Source: Fimenecus sp045633505 (lineage in GTDB: Bacteria > Bacillota > Clostridia > Oscillospirales > Acutalibacteraceae). Taken from it: DNA of 19,498 bases. Under the pieces are notes generated by a model. That model ran no database searches and was not told the DNA's origin. It worked only from the letters and a program-made list of their open reading frames with translations. This document shows, piece after piece, positions 1 through 5,782 of the stretch; within the stretch, counting starts at the first letter, position 1; each line of letters begins with the position of its first letter. Position numbers and translations under genes: made by a program. The stretch covers positions 1 to 19,498 of the forward strand of contig JAZQYK010000010.1 in assembly GCA_045633505.1 (NCBI GenBank), given 5' to 3'.

Positions 1-52
1 TTCGAATTCATACGCAAAAAGAGCGAAAATATCTTTTTCATAGTCCTTACGC

Positions 53-93
53 AAAACAGCAGTCTCAACCGAAGTTGAAACTGCTGTTTTTTT
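53..93 (+). terminator. Rho-independent terminator of an upstream gene
   Basis: A long stem (AACAGCAGT and TCAAC arms around CGAA) closes with ACTGCTGTT and runs into a seven-T tract. It must end a plus-strand gene lying mostly left of the window; only a few codons of any such gene could be present in bases 1-50, too few to identify. Confidence 0.9.
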
Positions 94-97
94 GAAA

Positions 98-120
98 CGG
101 GACACTGAGGTCAGCGTCCC
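98..120. repeat. Palindromic intergenic element (GGGAC...GTCCC)
   Basis: GGGAC, one unpaired base, CTGA, GG, TCAG, one unpaired base and GTCCC form an almost perfect dyad just after the upstream terminator. There is no T-tract, so it is not a terminator itself. It resembles the short GTCCC-type palindromes scattered between genes in Oscillospiraceae (recalled, not checked). The rest of 121-199 shows nothing I can name. Confidence 0.45.
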
Positions 121-199
121 CTACAACCGACCTCATTGGTAATAAGTTAAACTCAACTTGATTGTACCAACCGTCCCGACAACCTGAAATTTTATTTTC

Positions 200-228
200 T
201 TGAATATTTGCGGAAGATGTACTATAAT
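200..228 (+). promoter_or_regulatory. Sigma-A promoter of cysK
   Basis: TTGAAT at 200-205 and a perfect TATAAT at 223-228 are separated by exactly 17 bp. Transcription should begin near 235. The TTG of the -35 box also opens an in-frame extension of cysK, but that codon lies upstream of the predicted transcript start, so it cannot be the translation start. Confidence 0.85.
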
Positions 229-259
229 ACTATATATAAACGTTTTTTGGAGAAAAGGT

Positions 260-1177
260 ATGAACATTTATCATTCTGTAACAGAGCTTATTGGCAAGAC
301 TCCTCTTTTGGAGCTTGGCAACATAAAAAAAGAACAGCAACTCAGTTCCAACGTTCTTGCAAAACTTGAATATTTTAACCCTGCGGGAAGCGTTAAAGAC
401 AGAGTTGCAAAGAAAATGATTGAGGATGCCGAAGAAAAAGGACTGCTCAAAAATGGCTCGGTTATTATTGAGCCAACAAGCGGAAACACGGGTATCGGAC
501 TTGCTTCGGTTGCCGCGTCAAAAGGATACAGACTTATAATCACAATGCCCGAAACGATGTCACTTGAACGCAGAAAGCTTATTGCTTCTTATGGTGCGGA
601 GTTAGTGCTTACTGACGGTGCAAAGGGTATGAGCGGCGCTATCGAAAAGGCAGAAGAATTCTCCCGTGAAATCCCCAACAGTATTGTTGCAGGTCAGTTT
701 ATCAACCCTGCTAACCCAAAGGTGCATTATGAAACAACGGGTCCTGAAATTTGGGAAGATACCGACGGACAGATTGACATTTTGGTTGCAGGTATCGGTA
801 CGGGCGGTACAATAACGGGTACGGCACAATATCTCAAAGAAAAAAATCCGCAAATCAAAATTGTGGGAATTGAGCCTTGTGACTCCCCCGTGCTTTCAGG
901 CGGAAAAGCAGGCGCTCACGGTCTTCAGGGCATCGGTGCAGGATTTATCCCAGATATTCTTGACACAGAAATACTTGATGAGATTATTACCGTCAGCACG
1001 GAAGAAGCCTATAATGCCAGTCGTGCGTTAGCAAAAAGCGAAGGCGTTCTTGTTGGCATTTCATCAGGTGCCGCGCTTCACGGTGCTTTGATTTTAGCAA
1101 AAAAATATGAAAATAAAAATATCGTTGTAATTCTTGCAGATACGGGTGAGAGATATTTATCAACGGATTTATATTAA
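260..1177 (+). CDS. cysK: Cysteine synthase (O-acetylserine sulfhydrylase)
   Basis: PLP enzyme that makes L-cysteine from O-acetylserine and sulfide in the cytoplasm. The 305-residue product has the usual family length. Visible signatures are NPAGSVKDR with the PLP-binding Lys46, the substrate-binding TSGNTG loop at 73-78, the phosphate-binding GIGTGGTITG at 178-187, and the C-terminal GISSG Ser that contacts the PLP ring nitrogen. The start is the ATG at 260, behind an AGAAAAGG ribosome site. An in-frame TTG at 200 is rejected because it is the -35 box. The gene stands alone between its own promoter and a terminator shared with proC. No T-box or S-box leader is visible in the short 5' UTR. 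A cystathionine beta-synthase-like role is possible but less likely at this length. Confidence 0.95.
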   Translation: MNIYHSVTELIGKTPLLELGNIKKEQQLSSNVLAKLEYFNPAGSVKDRVAKKMIEDAEEKGLLKNGSVIIEPTSGNTGIGLASVAASKGYRLIITMPETMSLERRKLIASYGAELVLTDGAKGMSGAIEKAEEFSREIPNSIVAGQFINPANPKVHYETTGPEIWEDTDGQIDILVAGIGTGGTITGTAQYLKEKNPQIKIVGIEPCDSPVLSGGKAGAHGLQGIGAGFIPDILDTEILDEIITVSTEEAYNASRALAKSEGVLVGISSGAALHGALILAKKYENKNIVVILADTGERYLSTDLY

Positions 1178-1181
1178 CAAT

Positions 1182-1253
1182 AACCCCTCAGTCAAATGCT
1201 GTGCATTTGACAGCTCCCCTTTCAGGGGAGCCAAGAATTCTCGCATACAAAAA
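1182..1253 (+). repeat. Two-hairpin dispersed repeat, copy A
   Basis: The order is AACCCCTCA, hairpin 1 (GTCAAATGC at 1191-1199, loop TGT, GCATTTGAC at 1203-1211), then hairpin 2 (GCTCCCCT at 1213-1220, loop TTC, AGGGGAGC at 1224-1231), CAAGA, and CATACAAAAA at 1244-1253. Copies B (19297-19344) and C (19361-19428) share the frame of this unit while the hairpin 1 stem differs. It lies between cysK and the convergent terminator. Confidence 0.85.
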
Positions 1254-1254
1254 G

Positions 1255-1276
1255 CTCCCTACGAGATGGTAGGGAG
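1255..1276. terminator. Bidirectional terminator between cysK and proC
   Basis: CTCCCTAC at 1255-1262 pairs with GTAGGGAG at 1269-1276 around a 6-nt loop. The plus strand continues into TTTTATTT and the minus strand into CTTTTTG, so it can end both convergent transcripts. Confidence 0.9.
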
Positions 1277-1282
1277 TTTTAT

Positions 1283-2086
1283 TTATAATTTCTTATCTTT
1301 TTCAAGGGAGGCTTTTACGGCATTCATAACGGTTGTGTCAAAGCCTTCGTTTTCTAAAACGGCTATTCCCTCAATTGTTGTGCCGCCCGGTGAGCACACG
1401 CTGTTTATAAGCGCCCACGCATTTGCATCTTCGTCCTCTAAAATCGTTTTTGCACTGCCAAAAACTGCTTGCGCACAGATTTTAAGGGCATCTTTTTTAT
1501 TCATCCCGTTTTTAACGGCTTCGCGAGCCATTGAGTCAATAAACATAAATGAATAAGCGGGAGAGCAACCTGCGATTACACCAAAAAGCGAGAACATATC
1601 CTCTGAAAGCTCAATTACCTCACCAAACGAACGGCAAAGCTCTTTGACAAATTCAAGTAATGTTTCGTTTGCATTTTTGTTTCCGCAAATGCCACTCATT
1701 GATGCGCCAACTTTTGCATTTATGTTTGGCATCACACGAACAATTTTTGCATCGTCATCTAAAAAGGAGCCGATATAATTAAGTGTTTTTCCTGCACCAA
1801 TTGAAACGATTGCTGTACCATTTTTTGAAACTGCATCTGCAATTTTTGGCAACACTTCAGGGAAAACCTGTGGTTTAACTGCAAGGACAGTAACCGCTGT
1901 TGAGCTGACAACATCTTCTGCTGACTCACAGATATTAACACCATATTTCTCTTTTAGTGAGTTTGTTTTTACACTATCAACATCAAAAACGAAAACATTT
2001 TCACCTGAAACAAAGCCCGATGAAACCGCACCATTTATTATTGCGGTTGCCATATTGCCACAACCGATAAAACCAAGCTTATACAT
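1283..2086 (-). CDS. proC: Pyrroline-5-carboxylate reductase
   Basis: Catalyses the last step of proline synthesis, NAD(P)H-dependent reduction of pyrroline-5-carboxylate. The 267-residue product starts with the Rossmann motif GFIGCGNMA (5-13), has the central VLAVKPQ segment, and carries the C-terminal family signature SPGGTTIEG (232-240). The length is normal. The ATG lies only 2 bp after the mscL stop codon and no Shine-Dalgarno sequence is evident in front of it, so translation probably depends on ribosomes finishing mscL (termination-reinitiation). Proline is a major compatible solute, so co-expression with an osmotic release channel makes sense. It ends at a terminator shared with cysK. 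Confidence 0.95.
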   Translation of the reverse strand: MYKLGFIGCGNMATAIINGAVSSGFVSGENVFVFDVDSVKTNSLKEKYGVNICESAEDVVSSTAVTVLAVKPQVFPEVLPKIADAVSKNGTAIVSIGAGKTLNYIGSFLDDDAKIVRVMPNINAKVGASMSGICGNKNANETLLEFVKELCRSFGEVIELSEDMFSLFGVIAGCSPAYSFMFIDSMAREAVKNGMNKKDALKICAQAVFGSAKTILEDEDANAWALINSVCSPGGTTIEGIAVLENEGFDTTVMNAVKASLEKDKKL

Positions 2087-2088
2087 AA

Positions 2089-2547
2089 TTATTCGACATC
2101 AGATGTACAATGAGCACACTTTGTAGCATCAATTGCAATTTCACTCTTACAGAATGGGCAAACCTTTGTTGTCGGAGCAGCTTCTTCAACAGTTTCAGGC
2201 TTTTTGCCGATTGAAGTGAGCTTGTTAAGTCCCTTAACGAGAAGGAAGATAACGAATGCCATAATGATGAAATCAATTGTTACTGCGATAAAATTACCAT
2301 ATGTAAGAATTGCGGCACCTGCTTCAGTTGCTTCTTCGATTGTAGCATAATCGCCGCCGTCGAGAGCAATAAATTTTGATGCAAAGTCACTGCCCTTTGT
2401 AATAAGGCCAATTAAAGGCATTACAAGGTCGTTAACCACTGATGTTACGATTTTCTGGAAAGCGCCACCGATGATAACACCGACTGCAAGGTCGATTACG
2501 TTACCGCGCATAGCGAATTCTTTGAATTCTTTGAGAAATCCTTTCAT
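2089..2547 (-). CDS. mscL: Large-conductance mechanosensitive channel with C-terminal zinc ribbon
   Basis: Homopentameric membrane channel that opens under membrane tension to release solutes on hypo-osmotic shock. The family N-terminus is clear: amphipathic MKGFLKEFKEFAMRGNV, then the glycine-rich first transmembrane helix DLAVGVIIGGAFQKIV and VVNDLVMPLIG. A second helix (about 85-108) ends in the LVKGLN region. The 152-residue protein ends with CPFC (130-133) and CAHC (144-147), a small zinc ribbon replacing the plain helical bundle of the E. coli protein. Such tails occur in some Firmicutes MscL proteins. The ATG at 2547 follows an AGAAGGA ribosome site. It is first gene of a pair with proC. 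Confidence 0.95.
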   Translation of the reverse strand: MKGFLKEFKEFAMRGNVIDLAVGVIIGGAFQKIVTSVVNDLVMPLIGLITKGSDFASKFIALDGGDYATIEEATEAGAAILTYGNFIAVTIDFIIMAFVIFLLVKGLNKLTSIGKKPETVEEAAPTTKVCPFCKSEIAIDATKCAHCTSDVE

Positions 2548-2582
2548 TTTGAAATCCTTCTTTCTTTAATTTATGATTTAAT

Positions 2583-2611
2583 ATTTTATCACCAATTATT
2601 ATGTATTGCAA
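2583..2611 (-). promoter_or_regulatory. Sigma-A promoter of mscL-proC
   Basis: Reading the minus strand, TTGCAA (2606-2611), a 17-bp spacer and TAAAAT (2583-2588) lie between the radical SAM stop codon and mscL. No terminator separates the two genes, so read-through from upstream is also possible. Confidence 0.7.
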
Positions 2612-2613
2612 CA

Positions 2614-3492
2614 CTATTTTACGCCCGTGCCGTCGAAATCAGGAATATATTTAGTTTGTGAGGACGATTTTTCCTGCATAAAGCCGTTAACAAGTCCCAA
2701 TTCGATGAAACAATCCACTACCCTATTGTATTCGGCAGTTGTAAGTCTGCGGTTTAATTCTTTGAAATCCGCAATATCACCGTAAGGGGTATATTGGCTC
2801 ATAATACTTATATACGTATCCTTCGGCAGATTGTTTTTTATCCACAAAAGTATATTTTTGCTTTCCTCAACATTCTTTGGCAACACAAGATGACGGATTA
2901 TAAGTCCCTTTTGAATTATACCGTCCTTAAAAACCGTTTTCGGCTGTTGACGGTACATTTCAAGGATTGCCTTACTTGATTTTTCAAAATAGTCAGGACA
3001 CTTTGCATATTGCGTACTCTTTTCACTGCTGAAATATTTAAGGTCGGGCAAATAAACGTCTATAAGTCCTTCCAGCCTTTTAAGAGTTTCAATACTATCA
3101 TATCCTGAGCTGTTGTAAATCACGGGAATTTTCGGCTTGTAGTCATTCAAAGCCTTGATTATGACGTGGGCAAAATGGGTTGGATTTACAAAATCAATGG
3201 TATGCACGCCTCTGTTTTCAAGCTCTTTTATAATCTCAACAAGACGTGAGGAAGTAATCACTTCACCCTTATTCTCGTGGCTTATGGGGAAATTCTGACA
3301 AAAGCAGCACTTAAGTGAACAACCTGAAAAGAATATTGCACCCGTACCTTTATTTCCGCTGATGCAAGGCTCTTCCCATTTGTGAATGTCTGCACGAGCC
3401 AAAACGGGATTTTCAGGCATTTTGCAAAATCCATTGCCTTCTTTTTCATTTCTTTCTGCATTACAGTTTCTTGGGCACAAATTACAAATCAT
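2614..3492 (-). CDS. PflX-like radical SAM protein (COG1313 type)
   Basis: Radical SAM enzyme of the pyruvate formate-lyase-activase-related PflX group, whose substrate is not firmly known. The 292-residue protein has GCSLKCCFC at 57-65, giving the CxxxCxxC ligands Cys58, Cys62 and Cys65 of the SAM-cleaving [4Fe-4S] cluster. The N-terminus MICNLCPRNC plus Cys23 forms a second Cys-rich motif typical of the group, followed by the HKWEEPCISG segment. The start is placed at the ATG at 3492, where this motif begins, behind GGTGGTGG. A longer open frame reaching 3732 is rejected because it runs through the hairpin array. Transcription probably comes from the XRE side, through the array. An activase role for a glycyl-radical enzyme is possible, but no such partner is in the window. 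Confidence 0.88.
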   Translation of the reverse strand: MICNLCPRNCNAERNEKEGNGFCKMPENPVLARADIHKWEEPCISGNKGTGAIFFSGCSLKCCFCQNFPISHENKGEVITSSRLVEIIKELENRGVHTIDFVNPTHFAHVIIKALNDYKPKIPVIYNSSGYDSIETLKRLEGLIDVYLPDLKYFSSEKSTQYAKCPDYFEKSSKAILEMYRQQPKTVFKDGIIQKGLIIRHLVLPKNVEESKNILLWIKNNLPKDTYISIMSQYTPYGDIADFKELNRRLTTAEYNRVVDCFIELGLVNGFMQEKSSSQTKYIPDFDGTGVK

Positions 3493-3512
3493 AATTCCAC
3501 CACCATTTCTAA

Positions 3513-3708
3513 ATGCAAAATCTTGATTTTGCATCGATATAAATCCTTGCAGGATTTTCGATATGTGACAAGTCACTCGATATGTGCTGATGCACTCGAT
3601 ATGTTCACTTCGTGAACGAGGATTTATAATATCGAGTTTGAGCGTAAGCGACAAACATATCGATTTTGCAAAGCAAAAATATCGAGCAATTGTAAGATTG
3701 CATATCGA
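3513..3708. repeat. Array of eight small hairpins with an inverting 7-bp linker
   Basis: Eight short inverted repeats follow one another. Their left arms start at 3513 (ATGCAAAATC), 3541 (AAATCCT), 3565 (GTGAC), 3584 (GTGC), 3603 (GTTCAC), 3636 (GTTTG), 3664 (TTTTGC) and 3686 (GCAAT), with loops of 2-6 nt except the weak 3636 one. The linker TCGATAT occurs at 3534, 3558, 3577 and 3596. Its exact reverse complement ATATCGA occurs at 3629, 3657, 3679 and 3702. The stems differ from each other but remain self-complementary. It fills the gap between the XRE gene and the radical SAM gene and has no coding signal. It could be a structured RNA leader, a DNA cruciform site or a miniature mobile element. 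Confidence 0.85.
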
Positions 3709-3716
3709 CAAAAACG

Positions 3717-3914
3717 TTATTCCAATCCGCAAATATAATCTAACGTTACATTAAAGTGCTTTGCGTATTTCACCAACACATTTATTGGGATTTCTCTTTG
3801 ATTATTCTCATAGTAACTAACAACTCGTTGAGTAATATCAAATATCTCTGCAATTTGTGATTGGGTTAAATCGTTGTCTTCTCTCAACTCTTTTATTCTT
3901 GTATTCCAAATCAT
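3717..3914 (-). CDS. Small XRE-family helix-turn-helix regulator
   Basis: A 65-residue protein that is almost only a Cro/C1-type DNA-binding domain: LREDNDLTQSQIAEIF (helices 1-2), then ITQRVVSYYENNQREIP with the recognition helix, and VLVKYAKHFNVTLDYICG as the closing helices. There is no sensor or oligomerisation domain. The ATG at 3914 is chosen because GAGGTG ends 6 nt upstream; an in-frame upstream ATG at 3941 has no ribosome site. It is divergent from the Cys-rich gene at 4006 and probably represses that promoter and its own, as small phage-type repressors do. This last point is inferred from the 10-bp repeats over the promoter. Confidence 0.88.
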   Translation of the reverse strand: MIWNTRIKELREDNDLTQSQIAEIFDITQRVVSYYENNQREIPINVLVKYAKHFNVTLDYICGLE

Positions 3915-3932
3915 ACATATCACCTCAAACAT

Positions 3933-3938
3933 ATTATA
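3933..3938 (-). promoter_or_regulatory. -10 box of the XRE gene
   Basis: On the minus strand a perfect TATAAT lies about 19 bases ahead of the XRE ATG, leaving a very short leader. The matching -35 (TCAATA at 17 bp) is weak. Confidence 0.5.
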
Positions 3939-3948
3939 CATAGTTCAA

Positions 3949-3986
3949 TTTGTTCTATTGACTTTTAGATTGTTTTGTTCTATAAT
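3949..3986 (+). promoter_or_regulatory. Promoter with direct-repeat operator for the Cys-rich gene
   Basis: TTGACT (3958-3963), a 17-bp spacer and TATAAT (3981-3986) form a strong sigma-A promoter. The 10-mer TTTGTTCTAT occurs at 3949-3958 and again at 3974-3983, 25 bp apart, touching the -35 and covering part of the -10. Two identical sites about two and a half helical turns apart beside an XRE gene suggest an operator for that regulator (inferred). Confidence 0.75.
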
Positions 3987-4005
3987 TGGGCTGGAGGTGA
4001 TAATT

Positions 4006-4215
4006 TTGGAACAGATTTGTGGCAATTGTAAACATTATGTAAGGCATTTTGTTTGTTTCAATGGTAGATTCAGCCCTATTGAGCAAGGGCATTGCACGTA
4101 TCCAAGAAATAAATACAGAACTGCAAAGCATAATGCTTGTGAATATTTTGAAGGAAAAGAACACGACGATAAAATTGAAGTTATTGAAATCAAAATTAAA
4201 CACAAAATAATATAA
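4006..4215 (+). CDS. Small Cys-rich protein, probable zinc-binding, TTG start
   Basis: I recognise the general type but not a function. The 69-residue product has Cys5-x2-Cys8, then Cys17, Cys30 and Cys45 with His10, His14, His29 and His42, and the phrases CGNCKHY, GHCTYPR and ACEYFEG. Similar CxNCKHY/GHCxYPR/ACEHFE proteins are common as hypothetical genes in Clostridia, often in mobile or phage-like settings (from memory). Translation is assigned to the TTG at 4006, because a perfect GGAGGTGA ends 5 nt before it and no ATG is placed correctly. The C-terminus is charged and low-complexity, rich in Lys, Ile and Glu. It is divergent from, and probably controlled by, the XRE gene. Base composition is more A/T-rich than neighbouring housekeeping genes. 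Confidence 0.78.
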   Translation: MEQICGNCKHYVRHFVCFNGRFSPIEQGHCTYPRNKYRTAKHNACEYFEGKEHDDKIEVIEIKIKHKII

Positions 4216-4242
4216 GTCATAGCTCGTCCTCTACAATTATAC

Positions 4243-4271
4243 TTGATAAATGTTTGAAATTGCAGTATAAT
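4243..4271 (+). promoter_or_regulatory. Sigma-A promoter of coaX
   Basis: TTGATA (4243-4248), exactly 17 bp, and TATAAT (4266-4271) lie about 30 bp ahead of the coaX start codon. Confidence 0.85.
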
Positions 4272-4299
4272 GTTTAATATCCTTTTTCGAGGTGATATT

Positions 4300-5064
4300 A
4301 TGCTTCTTACAATGGACATCGGTAACACAAATATGAACATCGGTCTTTTTGACGGAGATTTGCTTAAAATGAGCGCCCGTCTTGCTACTGAAAGACAAAA
4401 GACCGACGACCAGTTTGCCGTTGATTTTTTGAATATTTTTAAGATTTATAATATTGATTTTAACCTTATTTCAGGCGCGGTTATTTCTTCGGTTGTACCT
4501 GAAATTACAGTTCACGTTAAAAATGCCATTAAAAAATTGATTGGCAAAAATGTTCTTGTGCTGTCCCCAGGTGTTAAAACAGGGCTTAATATTATGATTG
4601 ACAACCCTGCTCAGCTTGGTGCGGATTTAGCGGCAGGTGCAGTCGGCGCGGTGGCGGAGTATCCTTTACCCGCTTTTGTAATTGACCTTGGCACTGCCAC
4701 AAAAATTTATGCCGTTGATGAAAACCGCGGCTTTCGCGGTTGTATGATTGCGCCCGGTATTGCAATTTCTTTACAGGCGCTTACAAGCACAAGCTCACTT
4801 TTGCCTGCAATCAGTCTTGAACCGCCAAAGAAGGCTTGCGGAACGAACACTATTGAAAGTATGCAAAGTGGAATTGTTCTTGGCACGTCTTCAATGATTG
4901 ACGGGCTTCTTGACCGTTTCAGCGAAGAACTCGGCGAACCAAAAACTATTATTGCAACGGGCGGTCTTTCTCATTTTATTGCTCCCGTTTGCAAACGAGA
5001 AATCGTTTATGATGGAGATTTAATTTTGAAAGGTCTAAAAGCAATTTACAATAAAAACAAATAA
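4300..5064 (+). CDS. coaX: Type III pantothenate kinase
   Basis: Phosphorylates pantothenate to 4'-phosphopantothenate, the first committed step to coenzyme A. CoaX enzymes belong to the ASKHA fold and need a monovalent cation. The 254-residue protein has the phosphate-1 motif MDIGNTN (5-11), QLGADL (105-110) with the conserved Asp109, and VIDLGTAT (127-134) with Asp129. These are the expected order and spacing, and the length is normal. The usual Arg after GAD is Leu here, which I believe is tolerated in clostridial members. The ATG at 4300 sits behind GAGGTGAT; an in-frame ATG at 4270 lies over the promoter. It is followed 59 bp later by an ECF S-component, probably in the same operon. Confidence 0.93.
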   Translation: MLLTMDIGNTNMNIGLFDGDLLKMSARLATERQKTDDQFAVDFLNIFKIYNIDFNLISGAVISSVVPEITVHVKNAIKKLIGKNVLVLSPGVKTGLNIMIDNPAQLGADLAAGAVGAVAEYPLPAFVIDLGTATKIYAVDENRGFRGCMIAPGIAISLQALTSTSSLLPAISLEPPKKACGTNTIESMQSGIVLGTSSMIDGLLDRFSEELGEPKTIIATGGLSHFIAPVCKREIVYDGDLILKGLKAIYNKNK

Positions 5065-5123
5065 TTTATTCGTCAAATTTTGCATTGTATCTCGTATGAG
5101 AACAGTAGCAAGGAGGAATATAT

Positions 5124-5732
5124 ATGTCAAAAAAAAGAAAGGTAAGCCGCAAGAAAATCGTTGCACTTACCGAAAACGCAATGCTCTCGGCAATAATTCT
5201 GCTGATGGCTTTCACACCATTGGGATATCTTCAATTAGGTCCTGTAAAAATGACCTTCATTATGATTCCCGTAGCAGTCGGTGCTATAACCCTTGGTGAA
5301 AAAGCAGGAGCCTTTTTAGGCCTTGTATTTGGAATTACCAGCTTTATACAATGCTTCGGTCTTGACGCATTCGGCACCACACTAATGAGCATTAACCCGA
5401 TTTTTACGTTTATTATGTGTATTGTACCCCGTGTGCTTATGGGTTATCTTTGCGGAGTCATTTACAGACTTGTTGCAAGAAAAAAGAAAAAACTTGCTTA
5501 TTTTATCGGCAGTTTTTCAGCGCCCGTTCTCAACACCGCTTTCTTTATGGGCGCACTCATTCTTTTCTTCGGTAACAGTGACTACATAATGGGCTTCCGC
5601 GGAGATTTGGATTTGTTCCCATTCCTTATAGCCTTCGTCGGTGTTAACGGACTTATGGAAATCGTAACAACTGCGGTTATTGCCCCACCCGTCGCAATGG
5701 CAATACACAAAGCAATAAGAAAAATCAAATAA
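5124..5732 (+). CDS. ECF transporter S component, probably for pantothenate
   Basis: Substrate-binding membrane subunit of an energy-coupling-factor vitamin transporter; it needs the shared EcfA/A'/T module encoded elsewhere. The 202-residue protein has a basic N-terminus and about six hydrophobic segments, with the family-type stretches LTENAMLSAIILLMAF and PVKMTFIMIPVAVGA (ECF_trnsprt fold). A strong AAGGAGG precedes the ATG. It lies directly after coaX, and some S-components for pantothenate (PanT type) are known, so pantothenate is the likely substrate. This is inferred from position; another vitamin or its precursor cannot be excluded. It ends at a terminator shared with the convergent MFS gene. 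Confidence 0.88.
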   Translation: MSKKRKVSRKKIVALTENAMLSAIILLMAFTPLGYLQLGPVKMTFIMIPVAVGAITLGEKAGAFLGLVFGITSFIQCFGLDAFGTTLMSINPIFTFIMCIVPRVLMGYLCGVIYRLVARKKKKLAYFIGSFSAPVLNTAFFMGALILFFGNSDYIMGFRGDLDLFPFLIAFVGVNGLMEIVTTAVIAPPVAMAIHKAIRKIK

Positions 5733-5752
5733 AAAGCATTACTATATAAAAG

Positions 5753-5780
5753 AAGCCACTATCAATGATAGTGGCTTTTA
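5753..5780. terminator. Bidirectional terminator between the ECF gene and the MFS gene
   Basis: An 11-bp perfect stem, AAGCCACTATC (5753-5763) with GATAGTGGCTT (5767-5777), has a 3-nt loop. The plus strand continues with TTTTAATTT and the minus strand with CTTCTTTTATA. Confidence 0.9.
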
Positions 5781-5782
5781 AT

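Noticed and set aside
1..50. Possible 3' end of a plus-strand gene before the first terminator (one frame stops with TAG at 41-43)
   Set aside because: Only about 13 codons are present, all three frames are open for most of it, and no residue pattern identifies a protein.
200..259. TTG-initiated N-terminal extension of cysK
   Set aside because: The TTG is the -35 box of a perfect promoter, the predicted transcript starts downstream of it, and the ATG at 260 has a ribosome site and starts the conserved family N-terminus.
229..259. T-box or S-box leader for cysK
   Set aside because: The predicted leader is only about 25 nt, too short for either riboswitch.
3513..3708. CRISPR array
   Set aside because: Units are only about 20 bp, the repeated part is a 7-bp linker that inverts midway, the variable parts are palindromes rather than unique spacers, and no cas gene is nearby.
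3493..3732. 80-residue N-terminal extension of the radical SAM protein
   Set aside because: It is translated through the hairpin array, has no ribosome site at its start, and precedes the conserved MICNLCPRNC start motif.
4035..4340. Minus-strand open frames across 3955-4340
   Set aside because: They are antisense to the Cys-rich gene and the coaX promoter, and have no ribosome site or recognisable family.
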